A DNA stretch of 64,000 nucleotides from contig NZ_PIPR01000002.1 in assembly GCF_003987355.1 (NCBI RefSeq), forward strand, positions 1-64,000. Reading direction: 5' to 3'. Below the pieces are notes generated by a model that worked only from the letters and a program-made list of their open reading frames with translations, did not search any database and was not told the DNA's origin. Within the stretch, counting starts at the first letter, position 1, and each line of letters starts with the position of its first letter. The position numbers and the translations under genes are program-made. Below are positions 8,769 through 18,722 of this stretch, piece after piece. Origin of the DNA: Pseudidiomarina aestuarii. Lineage in GTDB: Bacteria; Pseudomonadota; Gammaproteobacteria; Enterobacterales; Alteromonadaceae.

Positions 8769-9873
8769 CGATAGACACGCATTACTAGACCAACTGTTGA
8801 CGGCTGTGGTGGTTCTCGACGCACGACTCCAGATCCAATACATGAATGCCGCGGCTGAGACGTTGCTCGATGGCAGTCGCCGCCGTTTGCTTGAAGCGCC
8901 CTTTTTTAGCCTATTTGCCGATAGCTCGTTAGATGAAGCCGTGTTGCAACAAGCGCTCGCCGAACAGCAAAGCGTATCGGACAGTGAAGTGCTTCTCGTA
9001 TTTCATGATGGGCAACGCGTGACGGTGGAGTTTAGTGCGCAGCCTATGGCGAACGGGCCTACTCAAAGCGAGCACTATGCGTTACTGGAGCTGCGGCAAG
9101 TCGACCAAATTCGTAAAATTAACCAAGAGAATTCGCAGCAACAACAATTGCTAGCAGCGCAAACCATGATCCGTGGGCTGGCGCATGAAATTAAGAATCC
9201 GCTCGGCGGTTTGCGCGGTGCCGCGCAACTCCTTGCGAGTGAATTGCCTGACCCCGCGCTACGTGAATATACCGATTTAATTATGTCGCAGGCGGATCGC
9301 CTGCGTAATTTAGTGGACCGCATGTTGGGTTCGTATCGCCTGCCACAACGACAGCCGCACAATGTGCATGCAGTGCTTGAACAGGTTATCCAGTTGGCGC
9401 AATTGAGCGCCGAGCAGCAACAACAGACCGTGAAATGGCAGCGGGATTATGATCCGAGCTTGCCAGATTTAACCATGGCTGCAGAGGGGCTCGAACAGTC
9501 GCTGCTGAACATTGTAATGAATGCCATTGAAGCGCAACACAACGTCAATCAAAGCGATGGTGTGATCACGCTGCGAACGCGCATCGCGCATCAGCAAACT
9601 ATTTATGGCAAGCGCTATCGCCATTGTGCCGTTGTGAGTGTCAGTGATAACGGTCCGGGTATTCCCGCGCAACTGCGCGATACGTTGTTTTATCCCATGG
9701 TGAGCGGTCGTGCCGGTGGCACTGGGCTAGGTTTGTCGATTGCGCAAACCATCGTGCATCAGCACGCCGGTAAAATTGATCTGGAGTCCGTACCCGGACA
9801 CACCGAATTTACCGTTTATCTACCCTATATTGAAACGCGGGTACGCAATGGCCAAGCGAGGGATGTAGCATGA
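8761..9873 (+). CDS. glnL: Nitrogen-regulation sensor kinase NtrB (NRII)
   Basis: Cytoplasmic histidine kinase/phosphatase that controls NtrC according to PII and glutamine status. A PAS domain (about residues 5-115) is followed by the H-box LAHEIKNPLGGLRGA with the phospho-acceptor His near residue 142, then a HATPase domain with NIVMNAIEA (N box), DNGPGIP (G1) and GTGLGLSI (G2). It has 370 residues against 349 in E. coli. The start ATG lies inside the end of the DUF4124 gene with AGGTGG upstream. Its stop overlaps the ntrC start by 4 nt (ATGA). Confidence 0.95.
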   Translation: MVDDRHALLDQLLTAVVVLDARLQIQYMNAAAETLLDGSRRRLLEAPFFSLFADSSLDEAVLQQALAEQQSVSDSEVLLVFHDGQRVTVEFSAQPMANGPTQSEHYALLELRQVDQIRKINQENSQQQQLLAAQTMIRGLAHEIKNPLGGLRGAAQLLASELPDPALREYTDLIMSQADRLRNLVDRMLGSYRLPQRQPHNVHAVLEQVIQLAQLSAEQQQQTVKWQRDYDPSLPDLTMAAEGLEQSLLNIVMNAIEAQHNVNQSDGVITLRTRIAHQQTIYGKRYRHCAVVSVSDNGPGIPAQLRDTLFYPMVSGRAGGTGLGLSIAQTIVHQHAGKIDLESVPGHTEFTVYLPYIETRVRNGQARDVA

Positions 9874-11279
9874 GTCAACCAGCCGTTTGGATTCTCGATG
9901 ACGATAGCTCCATTCGTTGGGTACTCGAACGTGCACTGTCACGCTCAGGGCTGACTACGCAAAGCTTCAGCGGTGCCAGTGAATTGTACTCGGCGCTGGA
10001 ACAAACCGTGACTTTACCTGGTGTGCTGCTCACTGATATTCGCATGCCCGGCGAAGATGGCTTGCAGGTTCTGGCGACCATTCAGCAGCGTTATCCATCA
10101 CTCCCAGTGATTGTGATGACAGCACACTCCGATCTCGATTCGGCAGTGAATGCGTTTCAAGGGGGCGCATTTGAGTACCTCGCCAAGCCGTTTGACCTTG
10201 ATGAAGTGGTCCACACGGTAACGCGTGCGCTGGAACACCAATCGCAAGAGACAGAGACTCAGGCGGTCAGCACTGATGACGAGAGCATGTCGGGCCTCAT
10301 CGGCAATGCGCCTGCTATGCAAGATGTGTTTCGCGCCATTGGACGTTTATCGCATTCTTCTGTCACAGTTTTGCTCACTGGCGAATCTGGTACAGGTAAG
10401 GAATTAGTCGCTCGGGCTCTGCATCAGCACAGCCCGCGGCGGCAGCGTCCGTTTATTGCACTGAATATGGCTGCGATTCCCAGTGAGCTGGTCGAGTCCG
10501 AGTTGTTCGGTCATGAAAAAGGCGCGTTTACTGGGGCAACCCAGCGCCGGCGCGGACGCTTTGAACAAGCGCACAGCGGTACACTGTTTTTAGATGAAAT
10601 TGGTGATATGCCGCTGAACGTGCAAACCCGTTTATTGCGAGTGCTAGCAGAGGGACAATTCTATCCGGTGGGCAGTTATGAGCCGGTCAAAGTGGATGTC
10701 CGTATTATTGCAGCGACGCATCAGCAACTGGAGCAACGCGTCAAAGATGGATTGTTTCGTGAGGATTTATTCCATCGTTTGAACGTGATTCGGTTACAGC
10801 TGCCAACACTGGAGCAACGGCGAGAAGACATCCCGCAGTTGGCACGACACTTTTTAGAGTTGTCGGCGCGCGAACTGGGTGGTGAGCCGAAGCGGTTGAC
10901 CGCTGCTGCGGTGCAGGTGTTACAGCGCTCAGCGTGGCCGGGTAACGTCAGGCAATTAGAAAATACTTGTCGTTGGTTAACCGTCATGGCGCCCGGTGCG
11001 GTGATAGATGTTCAAGACTTGCCTGAGCATGTAACGAACGAATCATTCGGTTCGCATGTAGATGACTGGAAAGCGGCTATCGCACAAGAAATCGACCGAC
11101 GTTTGGCAGCTGGCGAAACGGATATCGTCAATACCATCGTCACCCAAGTTGAAGCACAAGCGTTAAAACAGGCGCTTGAAGCTACCGCTGGACATCGGCA
11201 GCAAGCAGCAGAACTGTTGGGTTGGGGGCGTAATACGCTCACCCGTAAGGTTCAACAACTGATGCCGGAAGCTGATTAG
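9870..11279 (+). CDS. glnG: Nitrogen-regulation response regulator NtrC (NRI)
   Basis: Sigma-54-dependent activator, 469 residues, the same length as in E. coli. The receiver domain (1 to about 120) has the phospho-acceptor Asp in [12 protein letters not shown]. The AAA+ domain has Walker A GESGTGKE, the sigma-54-contacting loop GAFTGA and Walker [11 protein letters not shown]. The C-terminal Fis-type HTH includes [18 protein letters not shown]. Its targets include the two NtrC boxes at 6557-6596. It is translationally coupled to ntrB. Confidence 0.97.
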   Translation: MSQPAVWILDDDSSIRWVLERALSRSGLTTQSFSGASELYSALEQTVTLPGVLLTDIRMPGEDGLQVLATIQQRYPSLPVIVMTAHSDLDSAVNAFQGGAFEYLAKPFDLDEVVHTVTRALEHQSQETETQAVSTDDESMSGLIGNAPAMQDVFRAIGRLSHSSVTVLLTGESGTGKELVARALHQHSPRRQRPFIALNMAAIPSELVESELFGHEKGAFTGATQRRRGRFEQAHSGTLFLDEIGDMPLNVQTRLLRVLAEGQFYPVGSYEPVKVDVRIIAATHQQLEQRVKDGLFREDLFHRLNVIRLQLPTLEQRREDIPQLARHFLELSARELGGEPKRLTAAAVQVLQRSAWPGNVRQLENTCRWLTVMAPGAVIDVQDLPEHVTNESFGSHVDDWKAAIAQEIDRRLAAGETDIVNTIVTQVEAQALKQALEATAGHRQQAAELLGWGRNTLTRKVQQLMPEAD

Positions 11280-11283
11280 TGAC

Positions 11284-11328
11284 GTAAAATTAACGTAAAT
11301 GGGCTGCCCTTTACGAAGTCTTCTTTAC
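11284..11328 (+). promoter_or_regulatory. CpxR-like GTAAA boxes upstream of cpxR
   Basis: GTAAA-N6-GTAAA (11284-11299) fits the CpxR recognition pattern of two GTAAA half-sites 4-8 bp apart. On the opposite strand a second pair, TTTAC-N9-TTTAC (11310-11328), gives two more half-sites. Four half-sites in 45 bp just before cpxR suggest autoregulation. Confidence 0.65.
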
Positions 11329-11376
11329 ATAATTAAGGTCAAGAGAAAACCTATGCAACGAGCGCAGGACAAAATG

Positions 11377-12060
11377 ATGACCAAGATACTATTAGTCGAC
11401 GATGATGCTGAATTGAGCAGCATGCTCGAACAAATATTGACCCGTGAAGGTTACGAGTTGACCTTGGCTGCTGATGGCGAAACTGGATTGCAACGCGCGC
11501 TGAGTGGGTCTTACAACCTGATCTTATTAGACGTGATGTTGCCCGGTATTGACGGCTTTCAGCTCCTCCAACGCTTACGCCAACAGGCACGCAGCACCCC
11601 AGTGTTGATGTTGACTGCACGTGGTGACGATGACGATCGTGTCGCGGGTCTAGAATTGGGCGCCGATGATTATTTGCCGAAACCCTTCTATCCAAAGGAG
11701 TTGGTGGCACGCGTGAAGGCCTTATTGCGCCGCACTCCAAATACGTCGGTAACGCCAGAGCCGTTGGAACATGCTGGTTTCCACATTGACCCAATGCAAA
11801 ATGAAGCCAAGGTCGATGATGTTGTACTCGAACTGACGCCAACGGAATTCGATATCTTGCGCGTACTGGTGCAAGGCGCTGGTCAGGTAGTGAGTAAAGA
11901 TCAGATGTCGGTTGCCGCCTTAGGTCGTCAATTGGCTCCCTTTGATCGCAGCTTGGACGTACACATCAGTAATATTCGTAAGAAAATTCATCACAATCCA
12001 GAGCGGATCCAGACGGTGCGTGGGCGTGGTTATCGCCTGATGGCACTTGCGTCAGCATAA
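11377..12060 (+). CDS. cpxR: Envelope-stress response regulator CpxR
   Basis: OmpR/PhoB-family regulator. The receiver begins MTKILLVDDDAEL, with the phospho-acceptor Asp in ILLDVMLPGIDG and the switch Lys in LPKPFYPKEL. The C-terminal winged helix ends VRGRGYRLM. It has 227 residues (E. coli CpxR 232). Starts at 11374 and 11377 (ATGATG) both follow AGGAC. A longer frame from 11299 is unlikely because it would begin inside the GTAAA boxes. It is followed by cpxA and is probably autoregulated. Confidence 0.93.
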   Translation: MTKILLVDDDAELSSMLEQILTREGYELTLAADGETGLQRALSGSYNLILLDVMLPGIDGFQLLQRLRQQARSTPVLMLTARGDDDDRVAGLELGADDYLPKPFYPKELVARVKALLRRTPNTSVTPEPLEHAGFHIDPMQNEAKVDDVVLELTPTEFDILRVLVQGAGQVVSKDQMSVAALGRQLAPFDRSLDVHISNIRKKIHHNPERIQTVRGRGYRLMALASA

Positions 12061-12070
12061 GCGAATTGAC

Positions 12071-13435
12071 GTGCGGACACGCTGGTATCAGTCGCTCAGT
12101 CTACGCCTCCTCATCCTCTTTTGGTTGTTGTTCTTTGGTGTGGCAAGCAGCAGTTACTTATTGGCCTTGTGGTTCAGCAAGCCGGTTGAACCACAACCCC
12201 TTTCCGCAAGCGTGCAAAATACCCTCACACCGCTACTGAGTGACTCACAAACTTTTGCGTCGTTAACGCCAGGTCGATTACTGGCGGGTGACTTTCGCGT
12301 GGTTGCGTCGCTGGCCCCTGAAGGGAAAGAACGCCTGCAAGTCGAACGGAACATCGGCACCAGTATGCAGCGTTTGATCATGCGGCAGTTAGAAGCTGAC
12401 CAAGCCGAGCAGATACCCTATAACAACCAAATGCTCATCGGACCCTTTTATAATAATGAGCGTCGAATTCTATTGGTGCGCCCGTTAACACTAGAAGAGC
12501 GCAGGATGCAGGTTGTGTCCGAGCAAGAAGCTCAAGAAGCGCAAACTACCGCATTGTTGATTGGGAGTGGTTTTATTTCGATTGTGCTGGGTGTGTGGTT
12601 GGTGCGGCCACTCAAGCGCTTGACCCAAGCAACCAGGCAAATTGCGGTAGGTATTGAATCACCAGAGTTACATGGTTTACCCAAAAGATCGGATGAATTG
12701 GGAGAATTGGCTCGAGCGTTATCGAATACGGCTCATGATCTCGCAGTCTCACGCGACGCACAACGCCGATTGCTCAGTGACGTGTCGCACGAGCTGCGTT
12801 CCCCGCTCGCTCGAATGCAGGTCGCTCTGACTTTGTCGCATGATGAAAATGATGATTCAATGAATCCGCACATGCAGCAAATGGGACGTGACTTAGAGCG
12901 GCTCAGTAACATTATCGAGCGTATTTTGTCCTTATCGCGGCTAGAAAACGGTCTGGTGAAATTGACGCGCGTTGATGTCGACACGCGTGAGCTGGTGGAA
13001 CAATTGGCTGCCGATTTAAGCTACGTTGATGCCGAGCAAGGTCGACGCGTGCATGTGTTACCCAAAGCCCCGGATCACGGTGACTGGCCGGTATTATCGA
13101 GTGATAGTGAGCTGCTACGTTTAGTTCTCGAAAACCTCGTCCGCAATGCGCTGCAATATACCAGCGAACTTATTGAGTTGCGCTGTGAAAAGGACGGAAA
13201 CCTCTACCATATTTTTGTGCGTGACTTTGGCGAAGGGGTGCCGGAAGAGCAACTGCAAAAGCTGTTCGAACCTTTCTTCCGTGGCGATCCATCACGGCAT
13301 CACAAGGCTGGTGTTGGCTTAGGTATGGCGCTGAGTTTGCGTGCCGCGCTCGTACTCGGCGGCAAGATTACCGCACAAAATCATCCAGATGGTGGACTCG
13401 AGGTCTGTGTATCACTGCCAAAAGATGGTAAATAG
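12071..13435 (+). CDS. cpxA: Envelope-stress sensor histidine kinase CpxA
   Basis: Inner-membrane kinase of 454 residues (E. coli 457) with one helix near residues 10-33, a periplasmic sensor region, a second helix near 165-185 and a HAMP domain. The H-box is DVSHELRSPLARMQ, and the HATPase domain has LVRNALQY, DFGEGVP and GVGLGMAL. It senses misfolded envelope proteins and phosphorylates CpxR. The start is uncertain: GTG 12071 is preferred because it places the first helix as in CpxA; a TTG at 12047 overlaps cpxR. The stop TAG abuts a heptad array. Confidence 0.92.
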   Translation: MRTRWYQSLSLRLLILFWLLFFGVASSSYLLALWFSKPVEPQPLSASVQNTLTPLLSDSQTFASLTPGRLLAGDFRVVASLAPEGKERLQVERNIGTSMQRLIMRQLEADQAEQIPYNNQMLIGPFYNNERRILLVRPLTLEERRMQVVSEQEAQEAQTTALLIGSGFISIVLGVWLVRPLKRLTQATRQIAVGIESPELHGLPKRSDELGELARALSNTAHDLAVSRDAQRRLLSDVSHELRSPLARMQVALTLSHDENDDSMNPHMQQMGRDLERLSNIIERILSLSRLENGLVKLTRVDVDTRELVEQLAADLSYVDAEQGRRVHVLPKAPDHGDWPVLSSDSELLRLVLENLVRNALQYTSELIELRCEKDGNLYHIFVRDFGEGVPEEQLQKLFEPFFRGDPSRHHKAGVGLGMALSLRAALVLGGKITAQNHPDGGLEVCVSLPKDGK

Positions 13436-13456
13436 TGAACAGTGAACAGTGAATAG
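13436..13456. repeat. Three-unit heptad array at the cpxA stop codon
   Basis: TGAACAG, TGAACAG and TGAATAG follow directly on the TAG of cpxA and run up to the ribosome binding region of the next gene. The last two units also occur at 2192-2205. Confidence 0.75.
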
Positions 13457-13466
13457 AGAGCCCCAG

Positions 13467-14459
13467 ATGCCAGAAACTAAACCGACCGACAGCGATTCGA
13501 ACTGGTCATCATTCTACGACTCGGTGATTGCACCATTTTGGTGCAATAATGTAAAACGCACCGCTATCGAGCGTCCGAACGGCATTACCCTCTACGCTTA
13601 TTATCTGACGTTGCCACAATCGAAGGGTGTGATTGTGGTCAGTCCCGGCCGGATTGAAGCTGCGATTAAATATCAAGAATTGGTGTGGGAGCTGGCGCAG
13701 GCAGGGTATTCAGTGGCGCTGCTTGATCATCGTGGACAAGGTGAGTCTGATCGCGAATCGCCCTTTCGACAGCGTGGACATATTCGTCAATTCGACACCT
13801 TTGTCAGTGACTTTGCCGCGTTTATGGACGACGTCAGTGAGCGCTTTACTGCCCAACCTATTACCTTATTGGGTCATTCCATGGGCTCAGCAATTGCCGC
13901 TCTATACCTAGCACGACACGAACACAGCGTCGCGCGGGCAGTATTGAGCTCACCAATGTTTGGTATCCGCTCCAATCCAATTCCAGCAAGCTTTGCGCTC
14001 TCAATTGCCGAGTTTGGATTACGACTCAATGAATGGCTGCAGCCCAACAAGCCATGGTATTTCCCTGCGAAAGCCGATTATCAAGACATCCCGTTTGCCC
14101 GCAATGACCTGAGCCATAGCCCAGCACGTTACGCAAAGTTCCGCCGCATCTACGAGCAGAATCCGAGTATCCAATTAGGTGGGCCGACGTTTGCGTGGGT
14201 GGTTCAAGCATTGCGCGCCTGCACGCAAGTCGAGGAAGAAGCGCCGAAAATCACTATTCCAGTGACGATTGTGCAGTCTGGTGGTGATACCGTGGTCGAC
14301 AATCAATCGCATCAGCGCATTCTTGAGTTACTACCGCAGGGACGCTTGGTTCAGGTGCCAAAAGCGCGCCACGAACTCTTTATTGAAGCCGACGAGTACC
14401 GCGAACAGGCACTCGCCGTGGTCTTAGAAGAAGCCGCGAAAGCTATTGCGGCGGATTGA
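13467..14459 (+). CDS. pldB: Alpha/beta hydrolase, lysophospholipase L2-like
   Basis: The 330-residue serine hydrolase has a core starting VIVVSPGRIEAAIKY, the segment LLDHRGQGESDR, and the nucleophile elbow GHSMGS with the catalytic Ser near residue 140. The acid and His lie near VQSGGDTVVDN and KARHELFIE. This is the pattern of PldB, which removes the acyl chain from lysophospholipids at the inner membrane. The ATG is chosen over an in-frame GTG 18 nt upstream that lies in the heptad array. Its 3' end overlaps the convergent fieF-like gene by 17 nt. Confidence 0.85.
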   Translation: MPETKPTDSDSNWSSFYDSVIAPFWCNNVKRTAIERPNGITLYAYYLTLPQSKGVIVVSPGRIEAAIKYQELVWELAQAGYSVALLDHRGQGESDRESPFRQRGHIRQFDTFVSDFAAFMDDVSERFTAQPITLLGHSMGSAIAALYLARHEHSVARAVLSSPMFGIRSNPIPASFALSIAEFGLRLNEWLQPNKPWYFPAKADYQDIPFARNDLSHSPARYAKFRRIYEQNPSIQLGGPTFAWVVQALRACTQVEEEAPKITIPVTIVQSGGDTVVDNQSHQRILELLPQGRLVQVPKARHELFIEADEYREQALAVVLEEAAKAIAAD

Positions 14460-15384
14460 TATTAAAGCGCGGTGAGCCCGTGGGTGATGGTGTGGTTGCA
14501 TCCATAATAATGCTCTGCGGATCCATATGAACCAACACATCTGTACTTTCAAATAAGTCTTGTAAGCGATGCTCTGTATCGTCAGCAATGTCATGCGCTT
14601 GCTTGAGTGTCAGATGATCCTCTAACTCGATATGACAGGAAATAAACCGGGTGGGTCCAGCTGAACGCGTACGCAAGCCATGAAAACCCTGCACACCAGC
14701 AGTTTCTCGAATGGTTTTAATAATCAGCTGCCGTTCATCCTCAGGCAGTTCCCGATCCAACAACGTATGCAGTGAGCCGCGCAGAATGGAGATGGCATTC
14801 CAGAGCAAATACATAGCAATGCCAATGGCGATCACACTATCTGCCCACCATAAATTCCAGGCGCTAAGAGCCAATGCCAGAATAACAGCTGAGTTCAATA
14901 AAAGGTCAGAGGTATAGTGCAGCTTGTCGGCGCGAATCGCGGCTGAGTTGGTATTTTCAATCGCTTTGTGCTGCAAGGTAATCAACACACTGGTGAGAAT
15001 AATGGCCAGAATAGACACGTAGATACCGGCATCGACACGCTCAACGGTTTCTGCTGCAGTCCACTGCTGCAAGCTATGGATAATCAGCAAAATGGCTGAA
15101 ATGAAAATCAAAATGGATTGAATAAAAGCAGCCAAGGCTTCTGCTTTACCGTGCCCATGGCGATGTTCTTTGTCCGCCGGAACCAGCGCATAACGTACCG
15201 CGAAAAAGGTAAACAACGAGGCTAAAGTATCGAGGGACGAATCGGTTAACGATGCCAACATGGATGCTGAACCCGTCAGCCACCATGCTGCGCCTTTGGC
15301 GATAATTAGGATCACTGCGACAGAAACCGAAGCACGAGTCGCAATTTTGACCCAAAAACTATAATCGCGAGTTGATTCTGCCAT
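14443..15384 (-). CDS. fieF: Cation diffusion facilitator, FieF-like
   Basis: Inner-membrane proton/divalent-metal antiporter (iron or zinc export), 313 residues. Six helices are followed by a cytoplasmic metallochaperone-like domain. The transport-site residues of FieF are visible: DSSLD in helix 2 (DxxxD) and HYTSD in helix 5 (HxxxD). So is the conserved loop HRHGHGKAEALA. The ATG at 15384 with CAGG upstream is chosen over a longer frame to 15435. The metal is inferred from the DD-HD signature only. Confidence 0.88.
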   Translation of the reverse strand: MAESTRDYSFWVKIATRASVSVAVILIIAKGAAWWLTGSASMLASLTDSSLDTLASLFTFFAVRYALVPADKEHRHGHGKAEALAAFIQSILIFISAILLIIHSLQQWTAAETVERVDAGIYVSILAIILTSVLITLQHKAIENTNSAAIRADKLHYTSDLLLNSAVILALALSAWNLWWADSVIAIGIAMYLLWNAISILRGSLHTLLDRELPEDERQLIIKTIRETAGVQGFHGLRTRSAGPTRFISCHIELEDHLTLKQAHDIADDTEHRLQDLFESTDVLVHMDPQSIIMDATTPSPTGSPRFNINPPQ

Positions 15385-15494
15385 GCCTGTGCTCGTGTTT
15401 TTTAAGAAGTTTGCTATTCTACTGACTCGTGTCAAAAAAGCGAAATTTCACGATCAAAAAATCGCCAAAATTAGCAACTGGAGTTGTTCATTCC

Positions 15495-15959
15495 ATGTTC
15501 CACATTGCCTTACATGAGCCGAAAATGCCTGCCAATACCGGCAATATCATTCGACTGTGCGCGAATAATGGCTGTTCACTGCACTTAATCGAACCATTGG
15601 GTTTTGATTTTGAGGAAAAAAAGCTACGCCGAGCGGGTCTCGATTATCACGATTTGAGCAATGTGAAGCGCTATCCCGATTACGCAAGTTTCAAGGCAGC
15701 TATGGGTGACCGACGTATTTTTGCTTGCACGACCAAAGGCAGCAGCTCTTATGCCGGCGCTCAGTATGCGGCTGATGATGTCTTATTATTTGGCTCTGAA
15801 ACAAGCGGCTTACCGGACTCGATTTTGGCGCAATTCACGCCGGAATTTCGCATCCGGATCCCAATGATGCCGAATAATCGCTCATTGAATTTATCCAATG
15901 CGGTGGCAGTGATTAGTTTTGAGGCGTGGCGGCAACAGCAGTTTGCGGGCGGATGCTGA
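15495..15959 (+). CDS. trmL: tRNA (cytidine(34)-2'-O)-methyltransferase TrmL
   Basis: SPOUT-class methyltransferase that 2'-O-methylates the wobble base of tRNA-Leu. The 154-residue protein (E. coli 157) begins [20 protein letters not shown]. It carries the knotted C-terminal motifs [11 protein letters not shown] and [15 protein letters not shown] that bind S-adenosylmethionine. A GGAG lies 11 nt before the ATG; an in-frame GTG at 15429 would add 22 residues unlike the family. Its last 47 nt overlap the convergent downstream gene. Confidence 0.93.
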   Translation: MFHIALHEPKMPANTGNIIRLCANNGCSLHLIEPLGFDFEEKKLRRAGLDYHDLSNVKRYPDYASFKAAMGDRRIFACTTKGSSSYAGAQYAADDVLLFGSETSGLPDSILAQFTPEFRIRIPMMPNNRSLNLSNAVAVISFEAWRQQQFAGGC

Positions 15960-17460
15960 GTCCAAGTTTGGAGCGCTCGAGTTCCCGCTCGTTGTATATC
16001 TCTGCAATTTCACCAGAGCTCACCAGTTCGCGAAAACGCCGGTCAAAATAATCCCGCAGCGCGCGTCCTCGCGGCGTATCTTGAAACGCCACGTGAATAG
16101 GTAAGCTGTTGTGGATCAGCAAGCGCTCATAGGGCGTGTTGTTCCAGTCAGGCAAGTTCTCACGATAGTTGATCACCGCTCCTGCACGTTTTTCATCGAG
16201 CATGGCGAAGCAGTCGAGACTGCTATTGGCGAAGTAATAGTTCAGCCCCTCAGGTAAAAACTCACCGTACTGATAGCCGGCAACATGGCAAATCGGTTTT
16301 TCTAGAGTGCCGCTGCGGACCTGTTCCATATCCGCTTCTGTGAGCGTGAACACGTATAAGGGCCGGTCATAGTCAAAGTGCAGGCGTGAGACTATGGCAT
16401 TTCTAGGTTGGTGGTGCGCATAGGTACCCACCAACATATCGAAGCGTTGATCACTAAGCCCAAAAATAGCGCGTAAATAGGTATTGGTGTTGATATTCAA
16501 ATCAGCAGTAATGGGTTCGAATACGCGGCGAATAATGTCCCAATACTTGCCGGTGCCATCCAGATCGGTGTAAGTGCGCCAATAACCTGATGTGGCACTG
16601 ACACTTTCGAAGGACAATGCTTGTTCTGCCGGCAGGCTGGTCGCAAAGGGTGTGACGCTATTGCGTCTGGAAATTCGGTCAATTTCACCGTCCAGCTGCA
16701 ACCGATTGAATTCAGCTGCGAGCAGCGGAACTAAATGTTGGTAGCTTTTGTGCAGATAATGGAACGCCTGATTCTGCCAAAGTGGCACTACAATTCGATG
16801 ACGGTCTTCGTAATAACCGAGCTGCCGTGCCTCAAAATCATTCATCAGCACCCCTTCTACGCGCTCATTTTCAAACATGAGGTGTAACTGATCGAGATCT
16901 TGAGCTGTAGCCGTTGCTTGGGTGTACTGGTAGTCCTTCAAAATAGCTTCGACGGACTGCATACCGCTGATATAGGCGATGCTATCGACTTGTTCTAAGT
17001 TGCAAATCCCACATTTGCGGCGGTCTGCAATCAGCACTATTTCAAATGAAAATAACGGAAAAGGCACCGGAATTAAGTTATTAAATTCACTTTCCAAGCC
17101 CGGTAACCGACCCAGTTCGCCGGCAATGCGACCGCTATTGGCTTCAACCAAGCTGCGCGTGCGCGGCATATCGACATAACCAACCCGAATCCCTAAATTG
17201 GCATAGGCTTTTTCGACCAGCTCGCGAACATAGTCCGTGAATGGACCATTTTCCGGTCGCCGAAAAACGACGTCGCGTACCGGCGGTACACGGCCTTGGT
17301 CAACTAAAGGCGATTCTTGGATGGGAAAGGGTGGGCGTTCGGCCTCATTCTTGAGTGGCACAAAAGGGACTTGCGCATGCGCAGGCAGGACGCTCGCGAA
17401 CCACAGCGATGCACTTATTACCCCGATAATCAGGACAAGCAACCGAGCGAAATACGACAC
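15913..17460 (-). CDS. Exported protein with two tandem solute-binding-like domains
   Basis: The 515-residue protein has a signal peptide (ending PAHAQ). It contains two modules resembling bacterial extracellular solute-binding protein family 3: residues 55-265, with [19 protein letters not shown], and about 285-500. A CxxC (KCGIC) lies in the first. Stand-alone proteins of this type are common in Alteromonadales; ligands are mostly unknown, and no ABC permease or signalling partner is adjacent. The start is GTG 17460 with GAGG 7 nt upstream, preferred to the TTG before it. It overlaps trmL tail to tail by 47 nt. Confidence 0.7.
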   Translation of the reverse strand: MSYFARLLVLIIGVISASLWFASVLPAHAQVPFVPLKNEAERPPFPIQESPLVDQGRVPPVRDVVFRRPENGPFTDYVRELVEKAYANLGIRVGYVDMPRTRSLVEANSGRIAGELGRLPGLESEFNNLIPVPFPLFSFEIVLIADRRKCGICNLEQVDSIAYISGMQSVEAILKDYQYTQATATAQDLDQLHLMFENERVEGVLMNDFEARQLGYYEDRHRIVVPLWQNQAFHYLHKSYQHLVPLLAAEFNRLQLDGEIDRISRRNSVTPFATSLPAEQALSFESVSATSGYWRTYTDLDGTGKYWDIIRRVFEPITADLNINTNTYLRAIFGLSDQRFDMLVGTYAHHQPRNAIVSRLHFDYDRPLYVFTLTEADMEQVRSGTLEKPICHVAGYQYGEFLPEGLNYYFANSSLDCFAMLDEKRAGAVINYRENLPDWNNTPYERLLIHNSLPIHVAFQDTPRGRALRDYFDRRFRELVSSGEIAEIYNERELERSKLGLSIRPQTAVAATPQN

Positions 17461-17484
17461 CAAACGACCTCAACCTACTGCAAT

Positions 17485-17518
17485 AAAAAAGGCGCCACAC
17501 GATTGTATGCGCGACGCC
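17485..17518 (-). terminator. Rho-independent terminator after iadA
   Basis: On the minus strand, GGCGTCGCGC and GTGTGGCGCC pair over 10 bp with some G-T wobbles around an 8-nt loop, then six T. It ends the TonB-yfcC-iadA unit just before the next minus-strand gene. Confidence 0.8.
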
Positions 17519-17555
17519 ATTATACCAACTTCAGCGGCGTTTGGATAACGAGCAG

Positions 17556-18722
17556 TTAAAAGTGACTGTCAACGATGGCTTTGCCATCCTGAACCAGTTG
17601 CCGTCCGCGGCTCCACACATGTTGGATGTTCAACTTCGCATCGGCAAGCACCAGATCCGCATCTGCGCCGACACGAATGTGTCCTTTGTGAGTTAAGCCA
17701 AGCGTTCGTGCGGCATTAGTGCTGATTGCGCGAATGACAGTGGAGATATCAATACCGCGCTGCAGGGCTTCTTGTGCCGCCTCGGTGAGGCTCATAATCC
17801 GACCCACTTGCAGGCCACGTAGCCGGCCTTGCTCATCAAAATCAGGCAAGCTGGCATGACCGTCAGAGCTGAAGCTCAACTGCGTGTCGGCAACCCCAGC
17901 ATGCTGCGCGCGCTCAAGACATTCAGCGGCACTGAGTTCACCCTGTGCTAACAATGCTGGAGTCGTGCTGGCGGTGACATCCAAGGTCATACCCTGCTCA
18001 GCGAGGCGAAAGCCAGTCTCAAGCAGACTCACATTTCGATTCAAATGGGTTGGATAGAACTGACTGAAGCGCACGTCATAATCCGCAACGGCAGTCTCAA
18101 TACATTGTAACTGCTGACGGCCTTCGCCCACATGCACAAAAGTGATCCCGCCTTTACCGGCAAGCATTCCGCCGACACGTGCCTCAGCCGCTACTTTGGC
18201 CAGCTCGTGTGCACTTGGCTGTGAAGAGCGATGGTCGGCAATCGCCACTTCACCCACACCGATAAATTTATCGATGAGAATAATGTCGTCGCGAACCGAG
18301 CCGGTAATGGTGCGGGCAGGCAGCTCATAAGAGCCGGTATAGCAATAGGTGCTCAGGCCCTCAAAGTCTAAGGCGCGAGCTTTGGCCAGCATATCGGGTA
18401 AGGTGCGGGTGGTTGCGTCGGTTCCCAATGCCGCAATGACAGTGGTCACGCCCGCCAATGAAGCATCGCTCAACCGCATGGCTGGCGTGCGCGTATGGAA
18501 ACCACCTTCGCCACCACCGCCACTAATATGCACCAGTGGGTCCACAAAACCGGGCACCAGCAGTGCGCCATCGGCATTGACTTCAAGCACATCAATGCCT
18601 TGCCCTTGCAGTGAGAGCGAACTGCCGATGGCTGCAATCTTGCCATCGGCAATCAGCACATCTTGGCGCCCCAGAGCTTCGGGCGCATACACTTGAGCGC
18701 CCTTAATTAAGGTTAGAAACAT
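17556..18722 (-). CDS. iadA: Isoaspartyl dipeptidase (beta-aspartyl-peptidase)
   Basis: Zinc amidohydrolase that splits beta-aspartyl dipeptides; 388 residues (E. coli IadA 390). The metal site differs from the common HxH form and reads VDPLVHISGGGGEGGF, as in IadA. THLNRN, FSSDGHASLP and the C-terminal amidohydrolase barrel strand (NAARTLGL) are also present. The ATG overlaps the stop of the upstream transporter gene by one base (TAATG), so the longer frame to 18812 is rejected. Beside a cyanophycinase, the likely substrate is beta-Asp-Arg, giving aspartate and arginine; this is inference. Confidence 0.93.
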   Translation of the reverse strand: MFLTLIKGAQVYAPEALGRQDVLIADGKIAAIGSSLSLQGQGIDVLEVNADGALLVPGFVDPLVHISGGGGEGGFHTRTPAMRLSDASLAGVTTVIAALGTDATTRTLPDMLAKARALDFEGLSTYCYTGSYELPARTITGSVRDDIILIDKFIGVGEVAIADHRSSQPSAHELAKVAAEARVGGMLAGKGGITFVHVGEGRQQLQCIETAVADYDVRFSQFYPTHLNRNVSLLETGFRLAEQGMTLDVTASTTPALLAQGELSAAECLERAQHAGVADTQLSFSSDGHASLPDFDEQGRLRGLQVGRIMSLTEAAQEALQRGIDISTVIRAISTNAARTLGLTHKGHIRVGADADLVLADAKLNIQHVWSRGRQLVQDGKAIVDSHF

